Positions 42,748 through 55,030 of a DNA stretch of 64,000 nucleotides are shown piece by piece (the first letter of the stretch is position 1; each line of letters opens with the position of its first letter). Location of the stretch: positions 1 through 64,000 of the forward strand of contig NXFV01000405.1 in assembly GCA_002803225.1 (NCBI GenBank). The letters are read 5' to 3'. Below the pieces are notes generated by a model. The model was not told the origin of the DNA, ran no database searches, and worked only from the letters and a program-made list of their open reading frames with translations. Source of the DNA: Gamarada debralockiae (taxonomy: Eukaryota > Ascomycota > Leotiomycetes > Helotiales > Hyphodiscaceae). Made by a program: the position numbers and the translations under genes.

Positions 42748-44836
42748 TCACGAACTCCCACTCCCGTTACCGTGTCCAGGTACCGACTTCCTAGAAATCT
42801 CCTTTCTCTGCACCACTGGTCTGCCCCTACCCTGCAACAGCCCCAGCCCTTCAGCCTGCCCAGCCCTAACCCCCTCATACTTCGCGGGCTGCGACCTAGT
42901 ATCATATCTCATCGTCTCCGTCTCCCTAAGCCCAGGAGTGGGCACGCCATAGTCATCATCAATCGAGACGTATGTGGCAGCCGGCGTCACCGCCTCATTT
43001 ACGGCCATAAACGGCTCCTTCTTTGCCATTTGCCAGCCCTGATGCGCGAACTGCTGCTGCGCTTCCATATTGGGGCTCGGGACGACTCGGCCATTATATG
43101 CGGTAGCCTGCCAAGCAGGCGTGCTCGGAGTGACGGGGGAGAACTCCGTCGTCCCACCGCGGTTGCCGCGGGAGAAGAACTTGCCAGAGCGTGGACGTGG
43201 GATAGTCCATACTGAGCCGGTCCCGCCGTTCTTGATGCTGTGATTCAGACTTGCACGGCCACCGTACCAGGCTAGAGCTGCGATAAGCACGACGCCTGCG
43301 AAGGTCCCTATAACGCAGAAACTCGGAGTCAGTATAACTTGGGAATAACAAGTGATGTCTGTAAGTACATCTACTCGTGAGACAACCCAAAAAAAGGCGA
43401 TTATGTGCCGAGATCTTGGGTACTCACCAATTACAGTTCCGGCTTTGGCACCCGGACTGAGCGATTTTAGAGCAGCGCCGACGGCTGCCGTGCGTGTGGT
43501 AGTGTTTGTGCCAGCTGTCGTGCACGTTATGATCGCCGGTGCAGTCAGAAGTGAGGACTTGGAGGAAGCCGGGACGGCGCCGATATATCCCAAGCCCGGT
43601 AAGAACGCATAGCATTCGTCCAACGCGTCCCAGATTGTCCAGTTCTTGATGACGCTGGGGTTGTCTCCGTCGAGGAGCTTGTAGCTGAGTTCTGCGACCA
43701 AGGCGCCATCTAGGTGGATTAGCTCGGCGTAGATCTCGTCCGAGGGCGTGCCTGCTGGTGGAGTCTTGCAGTTGGACGTCGCGTCGGTTAGGGTGTTGAC
43801 GGTTAGGTTGAAGGCGGGGAGGTCGAGGTAAAGCGCGCCGATATTGATGGCTTCGACGGTCACACTGAATACTGTCCGTAGGGAGAATTGTACGCTGAAG
43901 TCGAGTTGAGGCATTGAGGCGTTGAAGATTGGTGTTAGGATGAAGTTATCTTGAGTACTAGGGGGGTAATCAGAGCCATGACAACGATATACACAAACAC
44001 CTTCCTTAGCACTTACAATCCAATCCCCTGACTTTCGTTGAGCTTCACCACAGGATCTAACGCGGGATTTAACGCGGGCATCATGATAGCTGCAGGCTCT
44101 GTGAGCTGTATCAAGGCGTCAGTGAATCAAGCATATTATTCAAACTGAGAATGGCAACTCACAGTGAGGTTGAGACCGGTGGTAAAGCTCATCGACGCCG
44201 ATGCATCAGCTACAAGATACAGTTGGAACTCCACCTCAACCACGACACCATCAGCCGCAGCGGGGATTGTCAGTAGCGATAGCGTGAGTTCACCGTTGGC
44301 AACGGCGCTCAACTCGACGTCGATCTCGAAAAAAGTTTCAAAACTGTCTAATGCGAAACCCAGCCAGCTGTTGTTCCAGCCACTGTAGTTCTGGCTTGCA
44401 AAGTTAAAAGCTGCAGGCTGCGAGGCGTTCGAACAACTTTCACAGTAGAGTCCGATCGTGACATTACTTTGAACGCCCGAAGTTACCAGTTTAGTGTTGA
44501 TAGGTGGTGTTCTGTATTCACCATCAGCGACGTCTCCATGGCAGGAACTATGGGTCTCGTTGCATACGTCTGGTGTCCCATAGTAAACTGAGCGAGAACT
44601 CCATCGCTGTTGACCAAGGCCTTTGAGAGCTCAGACTCCACGGCTTGTTCGAAATTTTTAAAGTCTTTTCCAAGGTCCCCTACAAGCTGGCTCGCTTTGC
44701 TTTCAATTGATGACGCAGCACTTTTCGTGGCGCTCTCGATATCAGATCCGATGGAATCCCAATTTACGGCTACTATGCGTGTGACATTGAGAGTTAGAAT
44801 AGCAAGGCTCAACGCTTGACCCCAAGATGATAGCAT
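42748..44836 (-). CDS. Single-pass membrane protein with N-glycosylated ectodomain; frame break in first exon
   Basis: Secretory-pathway protein of unknown function. Signal peptide at the ATG 44836 (MLSSWGQALSLAILTLNV), a helical KSAASSIESKASQLVGDLGKDF stretch, then after a frame change near 44590-44600 a Cys-containing segment (PDVCNETHSSC), GLYCESCSNAS, beta-rich sequence with many N-X-S/T sites, one transmembrane helix (GTFAGVVLIAALAWYGG), and a cytosolic Pro/Gly-rich tail. Clear introns: 44106-44162, 43958-44016, 43308-43427 (120 bp, a multiple of three, so it reads through open). The change of frame has no matching GT-AG intron that I can see; it is either an undetected intron or a one-base indel. 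If the indel is real this is a recent pseudogene. Downstream coding quality is high. Confidence 0.6.
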
Positions 44837-46370
44837 CTTAATAATTGGAGGCACGGAATCAGGTGATAAGAGAATGATCAGTCGTTCTGGTAGGAGAATG
44901 ACAATTAGCAATGGGCTACAGGAAAATCAAGACAAACACGAAAGGAGTGCCAGATTGACAGTAACAAAATGGTGGGGCGGGAACTCGATCTTCTGATATA
45001 CCCGAAATCATTCCCCCAAAGGCTGAGAGCCAAGCCCTACCTCGTAAGCTCTTCCTCGCGAATCACACTCATCCGTCAGCGCCACCAACACTCCGCGACA
45101 ACTCTGAGGCCTTGGCACATCGCGTCTCTCACCTCGGGCCCAGAGGTACGCCGAAACGGGCGGGGCTAGGCCGCGTTGGGGGCCGAGAAATTCGGCACTT
45201 GCAGATTCCTTCCGAATGTCGTGTTCCTTCATACAATGGTCAGGCGTAGGGACTGCAGAATTGACCCCGGCAACATAGAAAAGGCGTTGAAATGGGATTC
45301 AAACACGACTCGAGCTTCGTGGCAGAAGGCGGTATTGCAATTGTAACTGCGATGCGGCCCCCTTCGGCACCAACTGCTTCAAGCAATTGGTTAGCAAAGT
45401 TTTCCGTATTGTCAAGACCAAATAAAGCATTAGAAATTAAAATTTCAAAGGTTCAATGGTGACAGTGTGTCCAACTACATCTGGAAAATGTAGAGAGTGA
45501 TAGTGTGAGGGATGAAGGGCGAAGTTCCAAAACTGCTAAGGCTGAGCCGTCCTTGCTTCCCCGGCCGTAAGCGGCATGCGAGCAATTGCTGCCCAAATTC
45601 AGGCGGTAGGTCATACTTAAAAAAAAGGGCAAAAGCTAATCCACAGTATAGAGCTCGCATAGTCATACAATGGATTTATCCCTGTAAATGAAAATATTTA
45701 CTACTTTAAACTACTAGACAGCAAACCCGAGGTTGTTTTCGGCAGGTTTATCTGCTTTCCGTAGCCGACTTGCCAATGGCCTTGATATTGTAATAATACG
45801 GACAACGTAACAGAAATTGGAATGTCATTGCAGGACTAGGCCCTTGACTCTGCAACCCAACCGATGCGCTTTGCCGTAGAGATGAAGCTGTGTCTGGCTG
45901 GACACGGTGGGGATCTCATCACGTGATGCTGAATCTGAGCTTAGCTTCCTGGTATTCAAGACGGTTGAATGGGGCCTAGAACCCATTGATGAATATTAGA
46001 GAGACCCAAACTTTCCTCACTTTCTCAATTTGAAGAGCTAAGATATCCAAGGAATTTTGAGTCTTATCACATGCCGGCAGTTTAGAGCTGTGGCTGTGCT
46101 CACCAAGCCTCTCATAATTCGAATGATCCGGAACTTCACTCAACCTTCACTCACTTTATCAACAAAGCACCAATGGGGCCACAACAAAATTTTCTTAACC
46201 TTTGCTATAAGTTCTGGCAGGATGTTGTGGACGAGGTTATGATCTTGCGGCGCAGTCAGCCAGTGAAGGTGGGTCGGTGAATCAAAGCTCGGACTTCGTG
46301 GTCTTCGTTTGTCATCAACATCTTAATATCCATCGACTCAACCTCCTCGATACGATATCAATTAGACACA
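44837..46370. other. 1.5-kb intergenic region, no gene seen
   Basis: Only short unrelated open frames occur, for example 45008-45232 (-) and 45475-45666 (-). A TCACGTGA palindrome is at about 45919-45926. The region must include promoters of both flanking, divergently transcribed genes. Confidence 0.4.
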
Positions 46371-47432
46371 ATGTCGGACTCAAAATCGGCACCTTTGAAG
46401 GCGGAAGAGGCTACAGAAGCAAGCAGGATCGTAGTCTCGGAAAGTGTTCCTTCGTATGGCGACCACCTAGCAGATGATCTGTACACAGATTTCAACCCCA
46501 GCTATCAGACCGGTCTCCCAACATTTGACGATCCCATCGACGACCCATCTTCGGAATCCATCCCGGTACCAGAGGTTGAGCCACCACCTCCAGCACGGGG
46601 ACCTCTCGTCTCACCGTCTGAGCGCATTCCCTCCCCTCTCCCTCCACCCGCACCATCCGGCCCATTATCTTTGACACTGGACAAGGCGCTCATATTCCCC
46701 AATACAGTGCCCGCAACTGCACTCTACTCACTGAACTACACACTCAACAGTATGGGATCTTCCATCATGCTCCGTCGATCTGTCCCTGGGCCCGTCCGTG
46801 CCAATGGCAAGCAAGGGAAGATCGTCGACAAAGATCTGTACGACATCACTCGGCCACCTCTGAATTTTGTGACGTTTCATATCCATGGGAAGCGAAAGAG
46901 CACGTATCCAGGTGTTGGGCAACTTCAAATGAAGCTGGGTCTGAGAGGGAGGTACTGGGAGTGTAAGTTCAAGGAGAAAGTGATGTTGAAGGGGCGGAAT
47001 GGGTTGTGGACTGATGGTGAGGGAAAAGTTGTGGCCAAGGAGGTGAATGAAGTAGTTGCAAAGAGGGGGAAGGGGAAAGAGAAGCAAGTAGCTGTTGATG
47101 ACGGAGTGAGGGAGAATCCTGGCTTGGTGTTTGAGGAGAAAGGAGAGGGAGAGGCGAATGCTCTACTCACAGACTTGATGGTTGCTGTTTGGTGCGCGAA
47201 GACTTGGTGTGCTGAGACTTGGGAGGCCAAAAGTGCTACGCCGAGTGCTTCGGAAGGTTCGTATTCTTGGGGAACATATCTTAAATGATAGGCTTGATGT
47301 GGAGTTAGTGCTGGGGATAGACCAAAGCTGATCATTTCAACAGTTGCGAGGCATTTGACGACTGGCCAGGCTATGGCGGGGCCATCCCAGATGTGGATCT
47401 CAAATCGATACCAGAGTCGCCACGACATATGA
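46371..47432 (+). CDS. Conserved-looking hypothetical protein (324 aa)
   Basis: Exons 46371-47256 and 47344-47432; an 87-bp gttcgt...cag intron gives a continuous frame. Without splicing the frame would stop at 47288 (305 aa). The first about 105 residues are acidic and Pro-rich (PVPEVEPPPPARGP), probably disordered. Residues 105-235 look folded: ALIFPNTVPATALYSLNYTL, MLRRSVPG, DKDLYDITRPPLNFVTFHI, then a basic VKRGKGKEKQ-like stretch. The end (TDLMVAVWCAKTWCAETWEA) is a Trp/Cys-rich helix. No signal peptide or membrane span. I do not recognise a named domain; the LYDITRP region looks like a fungal-specific domain of unknown function. Confidence 0.65.
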
Positions 47433-48092
47433 GCTTGATTTGCTTTGCGGATACCCGCTGAAGTAGTATGAGTACTCTCATTAATCTGTAAGTTTGTCTT
47501 CTGCTCATATATCTGCGTATTCAACGCAGCCTTACGAATTGTGTGGGGCTAGTAGCACGTGATTCGACCTGCATGAGACATGGGTCTGCGAGCTCCCACC
47601 GCAAGATTCAACTCCAGCCATCCCTTTTTCTTGCCGAACCGTAGCTGTATTCAGCTCGACATCGATATATATATATCATTTCTACTCCTTGATAGAATGT
47701 GAGTCGTGTATATATTCGCCGGATGCAAGCTTACATGGAAAATGCAAACTGATGACGCAAGGCTGAGTGCATGTCTGGGTCCAATACGTTGTTCCTCACT
47801 TTCACAAACTTCTATTCTGTTCCCTCTTCTCAATAACTTAGTCCTGAATCTGCAGGTCATTGACGTATGCTCTGTGGCTCCTCTCGCCAATTTATGCCCG
47901 AAAATGGCTGCCATCGATCTCTCTACTGCAAGATAGCTCACGAGGCTGAGTCCCACCAGTTCTTTTGCCGACAGTCTCACGCTTCCCCCGATTCAATTCG
48001 GTGAGCACAAATATATACAAGCAAATACTTGTCTACGACCACGAGTTTAATAACAAACGAATATCGGGGAATACTGAGAGACTTGCGCAACA
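47433..48092. other. Intergenic region, no gene seen
   Basis: A TATATATATA run lies near 47667-47676. Nothing else is supportable before the start of the STAND-type pseudogene. Confidence 0.4.
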
Positions 48093-50643
48093 ATGGATGG
48101 GGCTGCATCGGCACTTGCAATTGTTGGAGCAGCTGCGGCCGCAGTGAAAGTCATCACACAGCGCAAAGTCTTTGCATCTAATGTGCAAGTGGTCGATGAG
48201 TCCGTGCAGAGTCTCTGTGGCGAGGTTGAATCACTGCAAACCGTTCTGAGTTGATAAGCAACGCTTCCGCTAAGATAGAGCCCATCGTCGAGGAAATGAA
48301 CCTATCAGACGAGTGTGGGAATGTGTTGAACGGATTGGTGATGACTGCCTGCAAGCCGTCGGTCAGCTCAATCAGATCTTTCGACGGCTCGGCAAAAGCA
48401 GCATCAGCAATTATAGTGCTGTCATAAAGCAGTTAAAACCCCAATCGGGGGCAAGTGAAATTGCTGAAATTTGGAGATAACTGGCGTCCCATCAGATGGC
48501 CTTTCAGACCTCGTTGACCAGCATAGTACTGTAACTCCCGCCAGAACTGCATTGTGATAGATTGCTGAAAATCAGAGGCAGCGAACCCGTTGACGACTGC
48601 GCAAAAGGTCTGTGTCTTCGAATGGGCTCAGAAGTCATCGCTTTTGGATCTTGGAACAGCAGAGCCTAGTCTCGATGGTGCGTCGACCGCATACTGTGAA
48701 AGCACACTTGGGTTAGACACAACAAGCCCGACCACAGTTTACGATGCTGATTGAGTTGATACTCAACAAAACGTACCGATCGTCTCTGGTGAAAACTCTT
48801 CGTGAGGTCTGACCTCACGAAGGAGGGGCAGGCGTACTTCTCCAAGGGGTCGTTTTCGGACGCACTCTCCTGTTTTCAATATGCGAAAGCGATGGAGAGT
48901 GTTAGATCCTCAGATATTGATACGCTGAGTGAAGACATGACGGATGAGAGACTCATGTTATGGCTGTCCCTTTCCAAAGTGCGTGCAAGGACAAAGTGAG
49001 CAAGATTAAAGTCCATTAGTATTTCGAAGCTTTATCTTGGCTCAGGGCGGCTCGATACCGTGAGCCTACGCAGCTCTGCAGCTACAGTTCATGATTGTGC
49101 CGACGGTTGCATTCTCGCACAGATATACACTTACCTCGAAGATCTTCCGCAGGCTGAGAAAATTTGCGACGCTGTTCAGGAAAGGCTTGGAAAACTGATA
49201 AAGTCTGTACCTGATTCACAGAGCTTAGAAAGCACTCACTTAGAGTGCCAATACCAACATGCGACCTTAGTTATGATTGAGATCATGAACTCACGATGCT
49301 TCGCCGAGTATACAAAAGCCTGGCGTAGGCGAGTATCAATGGATACGTTGTGCATGGAGACAGCACCACTGCTGTCGCACAGGAAAGAACCGGACAAGTA
49401 CTACGCTACCGCGTCTAGTGCAAACCTCTTCTAAGCCGCCCGGGCCGGTTGTTTTTACAGTGCGCTCTATATCCTGAGCAACTTCAAACCAGGCTCATTA
49501 AAGATGGCGGTATATCCACTTGCAGCCCTATCATCTCTGTGATACGTCCCCAAAAAAGCGAAGCGGGAACCAAGTCATCCACTCGCCATTCCGTACGCAA
49601 TACGGGAGCTACTAGTGCCCGACGTCCTCCAACAGCACCGGGACGAAATTGGACTACTCGAGATAAGCCTCTGGAAGATGGCGACCCGTTACCACTGAGG
49701 CCCACCTGCAGGAGGCGCCAGAAAGGTCGGAAAGAACCAGAATCACCACCCAAGTACGGATTCCGCTGACAGTGACACCGACAATGACGTTGTCGATAAC
49801 ACCATCCTGTTCAACCAAGAAAACGGCTGTATTACATGGTCTACACAATGAAGTCAGACTGCCCTGCTATGGTATTTCTCCCGATACAGCATTGGGACGA
49901 CACAACTAACCGCTCTCCCGTTTCTGGGGAGATCTTTCACGATGTCGCGGGCACAGATGATCGCGCCAAGAGATCGAAGGCGCTATTCCTCGCGATTGAC
50001 TATAACCTTCCGAAAGCTTGGAATATCTCCTTTCAATTGGTGCTGGCAGGGATCTAGCCTGAAAGAAGGCTGCGGAGGGAGAGACACCATGCTACGATTT
50101 ATCCAAGGATTGCTGCTCTTCTCCTCTGGGATATGGCGGTTTCCTTTGGGCGCACAGAGATATGTTGGTTACTTCTCAAATCAGGCGCAGCGGTCAATGG
50201 ACCTGGCGGTAAGATAGAGCCCCCGTTGCATATCGCAATTCAGTACTGGAAAGGACAGCCCCTCGTTCCTCCGCTCATCGAAGCTGGCGCCGACCTTAAT
50301 CTCAAGTTCAAAAATGTTCGGCCGCTCGCCCTGGCCGTCGCCCACACTGAATCGAAAATGAACATAAGCAGCAAGCCGATCTTCAGGGAGAAAGGATTGA
50401 GACGCTACTAGCCAATGGAGCAGATGCGAAAAAGTCGTTATTTATTGGCACTGTTTGGAAGACACTGCTTCAAAAGACTGTAGGGGACGTTTACATGAAG
50501 GACGTCGAGAGGATACGCCAGGAACTAGTCTTCGATCTCCATTATCAAGCCCTCGGGAGCTGCTTGATCGGATTTGGCCGCCAGTGCAACGGCAATCTCT
50601 TACAAGCCCGCTCAAAGTTGTGCACCATATCTTGAACAACTAA
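48093..50643 (+). pseudogene. STAND-type protein with HeLo-like N-terminus, TPR and ankyrin segments, decayed
   Basis: Relic of a fungal NLR-like immune/incompatibility gene. It starts ATG-DGAASALAIVGAAAAAVKV and SVQSLCGEVESLQTVLS, the N-terminal helical domain seen before STAND and ankyrin proteins, then a stop. In a shifted frame GDDCLQAVGQLNQIFRRLG, SEIAEIW-stop and SHQMAFQTSLTSIVL follow. From 48802 a TPR-like part reads QAYFSKGSFSDALSCFQYAKAM and YTYLEDLPQAEKICDAVQERLG, interrupted by breaks. About 50130-50350 carries ankyrin repeats (LLLKSGAAVNGPG, PPLHIAIQYWKG, PPLIEAGADLNLKFKNVRPLALAVAH). There is no NACHT or NB-ARC box in between, so a nucleotide-binding core is either lost or never existed. 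At least six stops or frame changes make it non-functional. Confidence 0.7.
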
Positions 50644-52756
50644 CATCCCGCTACATCATCAAATGTCCAATCTGGTACTCTTTCATCAGCAAAACCAACC
50701 TATCAGCCCATTCTCCAAAACCAAGACCTCGACTTGGGTCACAATAATCTATCTTTCCGCGCCCTTACTAGACGTTCCCTCGACACTTTTCACATCGAAA
50801 CCCCACCCAAACGCCGCGCCTTCAATAAGCCGCACCTTCTTACTCCCCCCCGCCCCCCCGCGGGGGTGTCCTCAAGCATGCACAAAAAGCTCTGCGACTT
50901 CCATACCGGTTCCTCAACCTTCCTGTCATCCTCCACCAATCTTACGGGAGCATCGAACGCCGTAGGATTATACCCCAAGAAGCAAAAATAGGTTCTTCAA
51001 ATCCTTTGGCCAAGCATAGAGATCCATTTCCATTCTCCGGTTTCTTTGCTCGTTCCGTCATCGTGGATTGGAATGGCTTTGACAGATTGGATCAAGCCGA
51101 AGTCCTGTGCATAGGAAGAGAATGGTGATGAGAGGCCGGGATATTCGACGCTGGCTTTCATGACGGGAAGCCGTGGAATTGCGTTGCACATGAGGAGGGA
51201 GGGATGTAGGGAAAGATCAGATCGAATCCGCAGGCGTGCGTGGAGTCTGTGTTAGGGTGGAGGATAATGTTGATTTTCCCTGGGACGGAACGGCTGATGA
51301 AGGGAATGGAGAGTTCCTGATGTTGGAGGACGCACCTTGGAGCTGGAACATCTTGTAAGCATATGAAGGTGTTCAGTGGACTTGATATTTTGATGCGTGA
51401 GTTTGGTCTGGCTTCTTTTCTTTGCGATATCCGGGATCTGAATATTATTTATTCAAAGTCAATGTATCAGGTTACGAAAGAAACTCTTCTTTATTTATGG
51501 GCTCAGACGCGTCAGTCGACCCCGTACTTGATTGCACTATAATGTCGTTATCAGGCTATGTACCCGCCAAAACGAGAACAGTAAGCCGCTTACGGCTTCC
51601 AGGCGATAGTTCGGACCCGCTTCCTCTCCTGATTGGCTCTTTCATGTCGAGCGTGTTCCTTCCCAAGAGCAAAAAAAATATATCTTCATTGCAAAAAGCT
51701 GTAAAAAAGAATCGAAATGATGGACTTGCAGGGAATCGAACCCCAAGGAGGAAGTCAGTATTTGAAGTTCACTGCGAATGAGGATATCTTACTGGACCAC
51801 TGTGCCAAAGTTAGTGAGTGCTTCAAGTGTTGAAGATCAGTGAATCTTACCTCCCAATCAAGCTGAAGCTGACTGCATATGCTAAGGGAGCTTGAAGACA
51901 TTAGAACAAGTACTGAAGATTCTTAGTAGGAAGTCTTACTATTATACTGTGTTCACAGTCAGAAAAGAGGACTTTTGATATATGTTGATGTAACTAACCC
52001 ACTAAACTGTTGAATTGTTAGTTTACGATTCAACAGGGGTGTGTTTGGTTTTACTAACCCACAAGCCCGTACTATTTTTAGATGGAAAAGTTCTTATTTG
52101 AATATATACACACATAAAGAGTTGTGTGCCGAAAGCGAGGAGCCGAGGACCCGCTTTTCAGGGCAAGGAAGAAGCATTTGCCCGATCCAAACCGCTGTCT
52201 GGAAGGGAGGAAAATGCATTAGAAGTGTTAGGTACTCTTAATTAGTGCATATTCATAATTTCAACCTTGTTGGGAATGCACAGGGCTCTTCATTTGTTGA
52301 TCTTCCTCCAGTTCTCCTGAATTGTGGGTCACGTGGAAAGTATCCGAAATCACAAGAGTCTTTGTGCTCCCAGAGTGTATTGGAAGAACGAATTAAGTTT
52401 CTTCTTAATTCTATAATGATCTGCACAACTTGCAAGTGCTTGTGGCCTGCATGAATGCTCTTCTCGAATTTTGTGGGGTCTGCACGATTCATTATGTGAT
52501 TGGCGCCACCCTGATTTGAGCCCAGGTGATATGCGCGTGTGGATCTTAAGTGAGTATATGAGAAAATCCTTTTTTTCCTTGGATGCCAAATTATTATCTC
52601 ACCGCAATGAAATACCGCGTTTTGGATCTGGTGGTACTTTGCCGAGCAAGTGTCGTCAATGCTTTTATAGCTGATCTGTGAAAAAGAATAAGACAGACAG
52701 TTTATCCCTTCCCAGAACAGAAGATTCAGATCGGCGAGTAGTCAAACTTCTCCTTT
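50644..52756. other. 2.1-kb intergenic region with a C/G-run and a tRNA-like element
   Basis: A C-run passing into G (about 50844-50867) is self-complementary. Scattered open frames show no motifs. A tRNA-like element lies at 51721-51813. The rest is AT-rich. Confidence 0.4.
51721..51813 (-). tRNA. tRNA-like sequence, probably a pseudo-tRNA
   Basis: The minus strand has a good B-box/T-arm (GGGGTTCGATTCCC), an A-box-like TGGCACAGTGGTCC, a possible anticodon loop CTTCAAA (anticodon TCA if so) and a T6 run about 15 nt after the 3' end, as for a Pol III terminator. The acceptor and D stems do not pair well, so it is more likely a decayed tRNA or SINE-like element than a working gene. Confidence 0.35.
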
Positions 52757-54488
52757 TTAATACTCCCCATGCGCATCCGCAATGCTATACGAGCCCATCT
52801 TCCTCGGCTTGACCTTATTCTGGAACATATGGTCAATCTCGTCAAAAGTTCTCCCCTTCAGCTCCGGAATGTAGAAAAATGACCAAAGCGTCGCTATCGC
52901 CGACAAGCCTCCGAATATGAATCCAACTTTGCCTTTCAAGTTCGCCTTGTCTGGATTGACAAGGTACGGGACCACGACATTCATCACGGTTCCGAATACC
53001 GACTGAGTCGCTGTTGCGAGACCGATGGTTTTCGCTCTCAGGGAAGGCGATGAAACTTCCCCAAGCAATGCAAACGCAATGGCACCGATGCTCATCTGAT
53101 AAAACAGCGCATATACGACAGTCAAAGATGCCTGCACCCACTTCGCAGCAGAAGTATGGATGAGGTCCATGATGCCGATCAGGAACAAGACAGCCGTGAG
53201 CACCACCATCCCAGAGACAAAACTCTTCCTTCTCCCAAAATTGTTCAACACAGCCCATGAGATCAGATTTCCGACAACACCACAAGATGTCACTCCTACT
53301 CCCAGATCGAAAGCATCACTATCAGATAGTCCAGCAAGTTCAAAAAAGTACGTCGAGAAGCCGAGCACGAATACGATACCGATTAGATGCTGGCAAGCAA
53401 AAACACCCGTGGAGACGAAAGTGCGACCGAGATTCGTGCCTTGAAAACAGTGGATCTATTTTGCTGAGCTTGTGAGTTCCATGTCCTCGTCGACTGTTTT
53501 GATAAGGATGGCAAGCTTTGGGTTGATGTTCACATCTGGGCCGTACAACGATCGCAGGGAATCTTTCGCGTCGTTCAAGCGGCCTTTGCGGGTGTAATAC
53601 CATGGTGATTCAGGTGCGAACGGTAAGCCAATCGCGAGAAACGCTTGTTCTGATTAATAGAGCAAATCTTGGCGGCATTGAGAGACTTACCAACAAAGAG
53701 AAGTTGCATAAAGAAAGGACCACGATACGCCCATGAATCAGTCCTTTCACCGAATGCTTTAATCGCAGCATTTGACAACAGCTGGCCAATGACAATCGCT
53801 AAGTTGATGCCCGCCGTGGTAATACCCCGAAGCACGACTGGAGAGACTTCTGAGCAGTACATTGGTCCGACTGTGAGGTAGAACCCGAGTCCAATGCCGA
53901 GAATCATCTTTCCGATCAAGAATTCGACGTTCTTGTTAGCGAAAACTTCTCCGAAGATGCCTCCTGCTGCGAGAATCGAGCCAGTGAGAAGAGCGAGTTT
54001 TCGACCATAGCGATCAGCTAGGCAGCTGCAGATGAACCCGCCGAAGAATTGCCCAACTGATGAGTAGCTGTTGAATGCTGCTTGCCAGGATGCAGCGAGA
54101 GTGGGCGAGCCGTCATACATGTACCCAAAATTGAGACGGAACGCTGGCACCGATATCATCGCGCTATTGACTTGGGCGTCAAAGCCCCTGTGATACTGCC
54201 TCAATGATCTGATTCTGAGTTTTGGAGTTGGTCACGAAGTGCTTACCAACCAACAGCGCTCATGCTGAAGAAGAGACACCACCCGACGATGCGTTTGTTG
54301 TGCCGGAGGACCTCTAGAATTGATAGACTGTGCTCTTCTGCCACGGCAATGGCAGCCTCATCTCTTTTGGTGAGTCCCTCATCGTGGACTGCCATTCTGT
54401 GCTCCTGTTTGACTTCTTCGTGTCCGGGCATAGTTCCGCTTGTCATGAATGAACTTGTGGGTGATGATTGTTGAGAGAAGTCCTCCAT
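52757..54488 (-). pseudogene. MFS sugar transporter with one in-frame amber stop (541 codons)
   Basis: Sugar-porter family membrane protein, maltose-permease-like branch. Exons 54488-54247, 54187-53691, 53643-52757; introns of 59 and 47 bp. All landmarks are present: RHNKRIVGWCLFFSMSAVGWGFD, SWQAAFNSYSSVGQFFGGF, CLADRYGRKLALLTG, GITTAGINLAIVIGQLL, FAPESPWYYTRKGRLNDA, STGVFACQHLIGIVFV, NNFGRRKSFVSG, EVSSPSLRAKTIGLATA and the end PELKGRTFDEIDHMF. Codon 53456-53458 is TAG (SSAK-stop-IHCF), in the cytosolic loop between helices 6 and 7. Everything after it is intact, and no other break is seen. It is either a very young null allele, a sequencing error, or a readthrough site. It is divergent from the Zn2Cys6 gene 55031. 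Confidence 0.8.
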
Positions 54489-55030
54489 AACAAAAGACTT
54501 GGGCTCGAATTGCGAAGAATCCCACTTGGTTTATGCATTTCCCGTCACCCGCTACAGTTACATCAACCCTTTAATGAAATACCATGCAACAATTTGCGCC
54601 GTTGAAGTACCGCAAAGGTGGCTGGCGACACGGGTAGGACGCCTTTCGAGCTCTATCCCTCGAAAATTCACTTGCTTTCACTTCTTCCCATCCCACCACT
54701 TTTGTGAATCCGGGGCAAGAGCAATTCGGGCAAAAGATATTCCATGGCATGAGAGGGTATTCAGTATGCCAGGATGGTTGCGGGGCTCCGCAAATCTTCT
54801 TTCGCCATTCCCAGACGCCATGCGGATGGGCGATCGGTCCTATTTGTGAAATTCTTGGACCGGATTTTTCGTATACACTGCACACATTAGCGCAGCCATC
54901 GTTTGGCCATTCGGCCCTGTTCCGTGACTAGTCAGCATATTATCCGGCACTCCGCGGGGTATTTTAGTTTGCTTACTCCCCCGCATTTTCTCAACTTTTC
55001 CCGTCATTCAAACGCCCTAATGGATGCCAG
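54489..55030. promoter_or_regulatory. Divergent promoter of transporter and Zn2Cys6 gene with CreA-type motifs
   Basis: Five SYGGRG matches lie at 54780-54785, 54786-54791, 54950-54955, 54954-54959 and 54979-54984; about two are expected by chance in the 542 bp. An upstream ATG at 55020 opens a 9-codon uORF that ends at 55047-55049 and overlaps the start of the regulator in another frame. Confidence 0.45.

Noticed and set aside
45008..45232. Minus-strand frame in a 1.5-kb gap
   Set aside because: Arg/Ser-rich filler composition without domain or conserved context.
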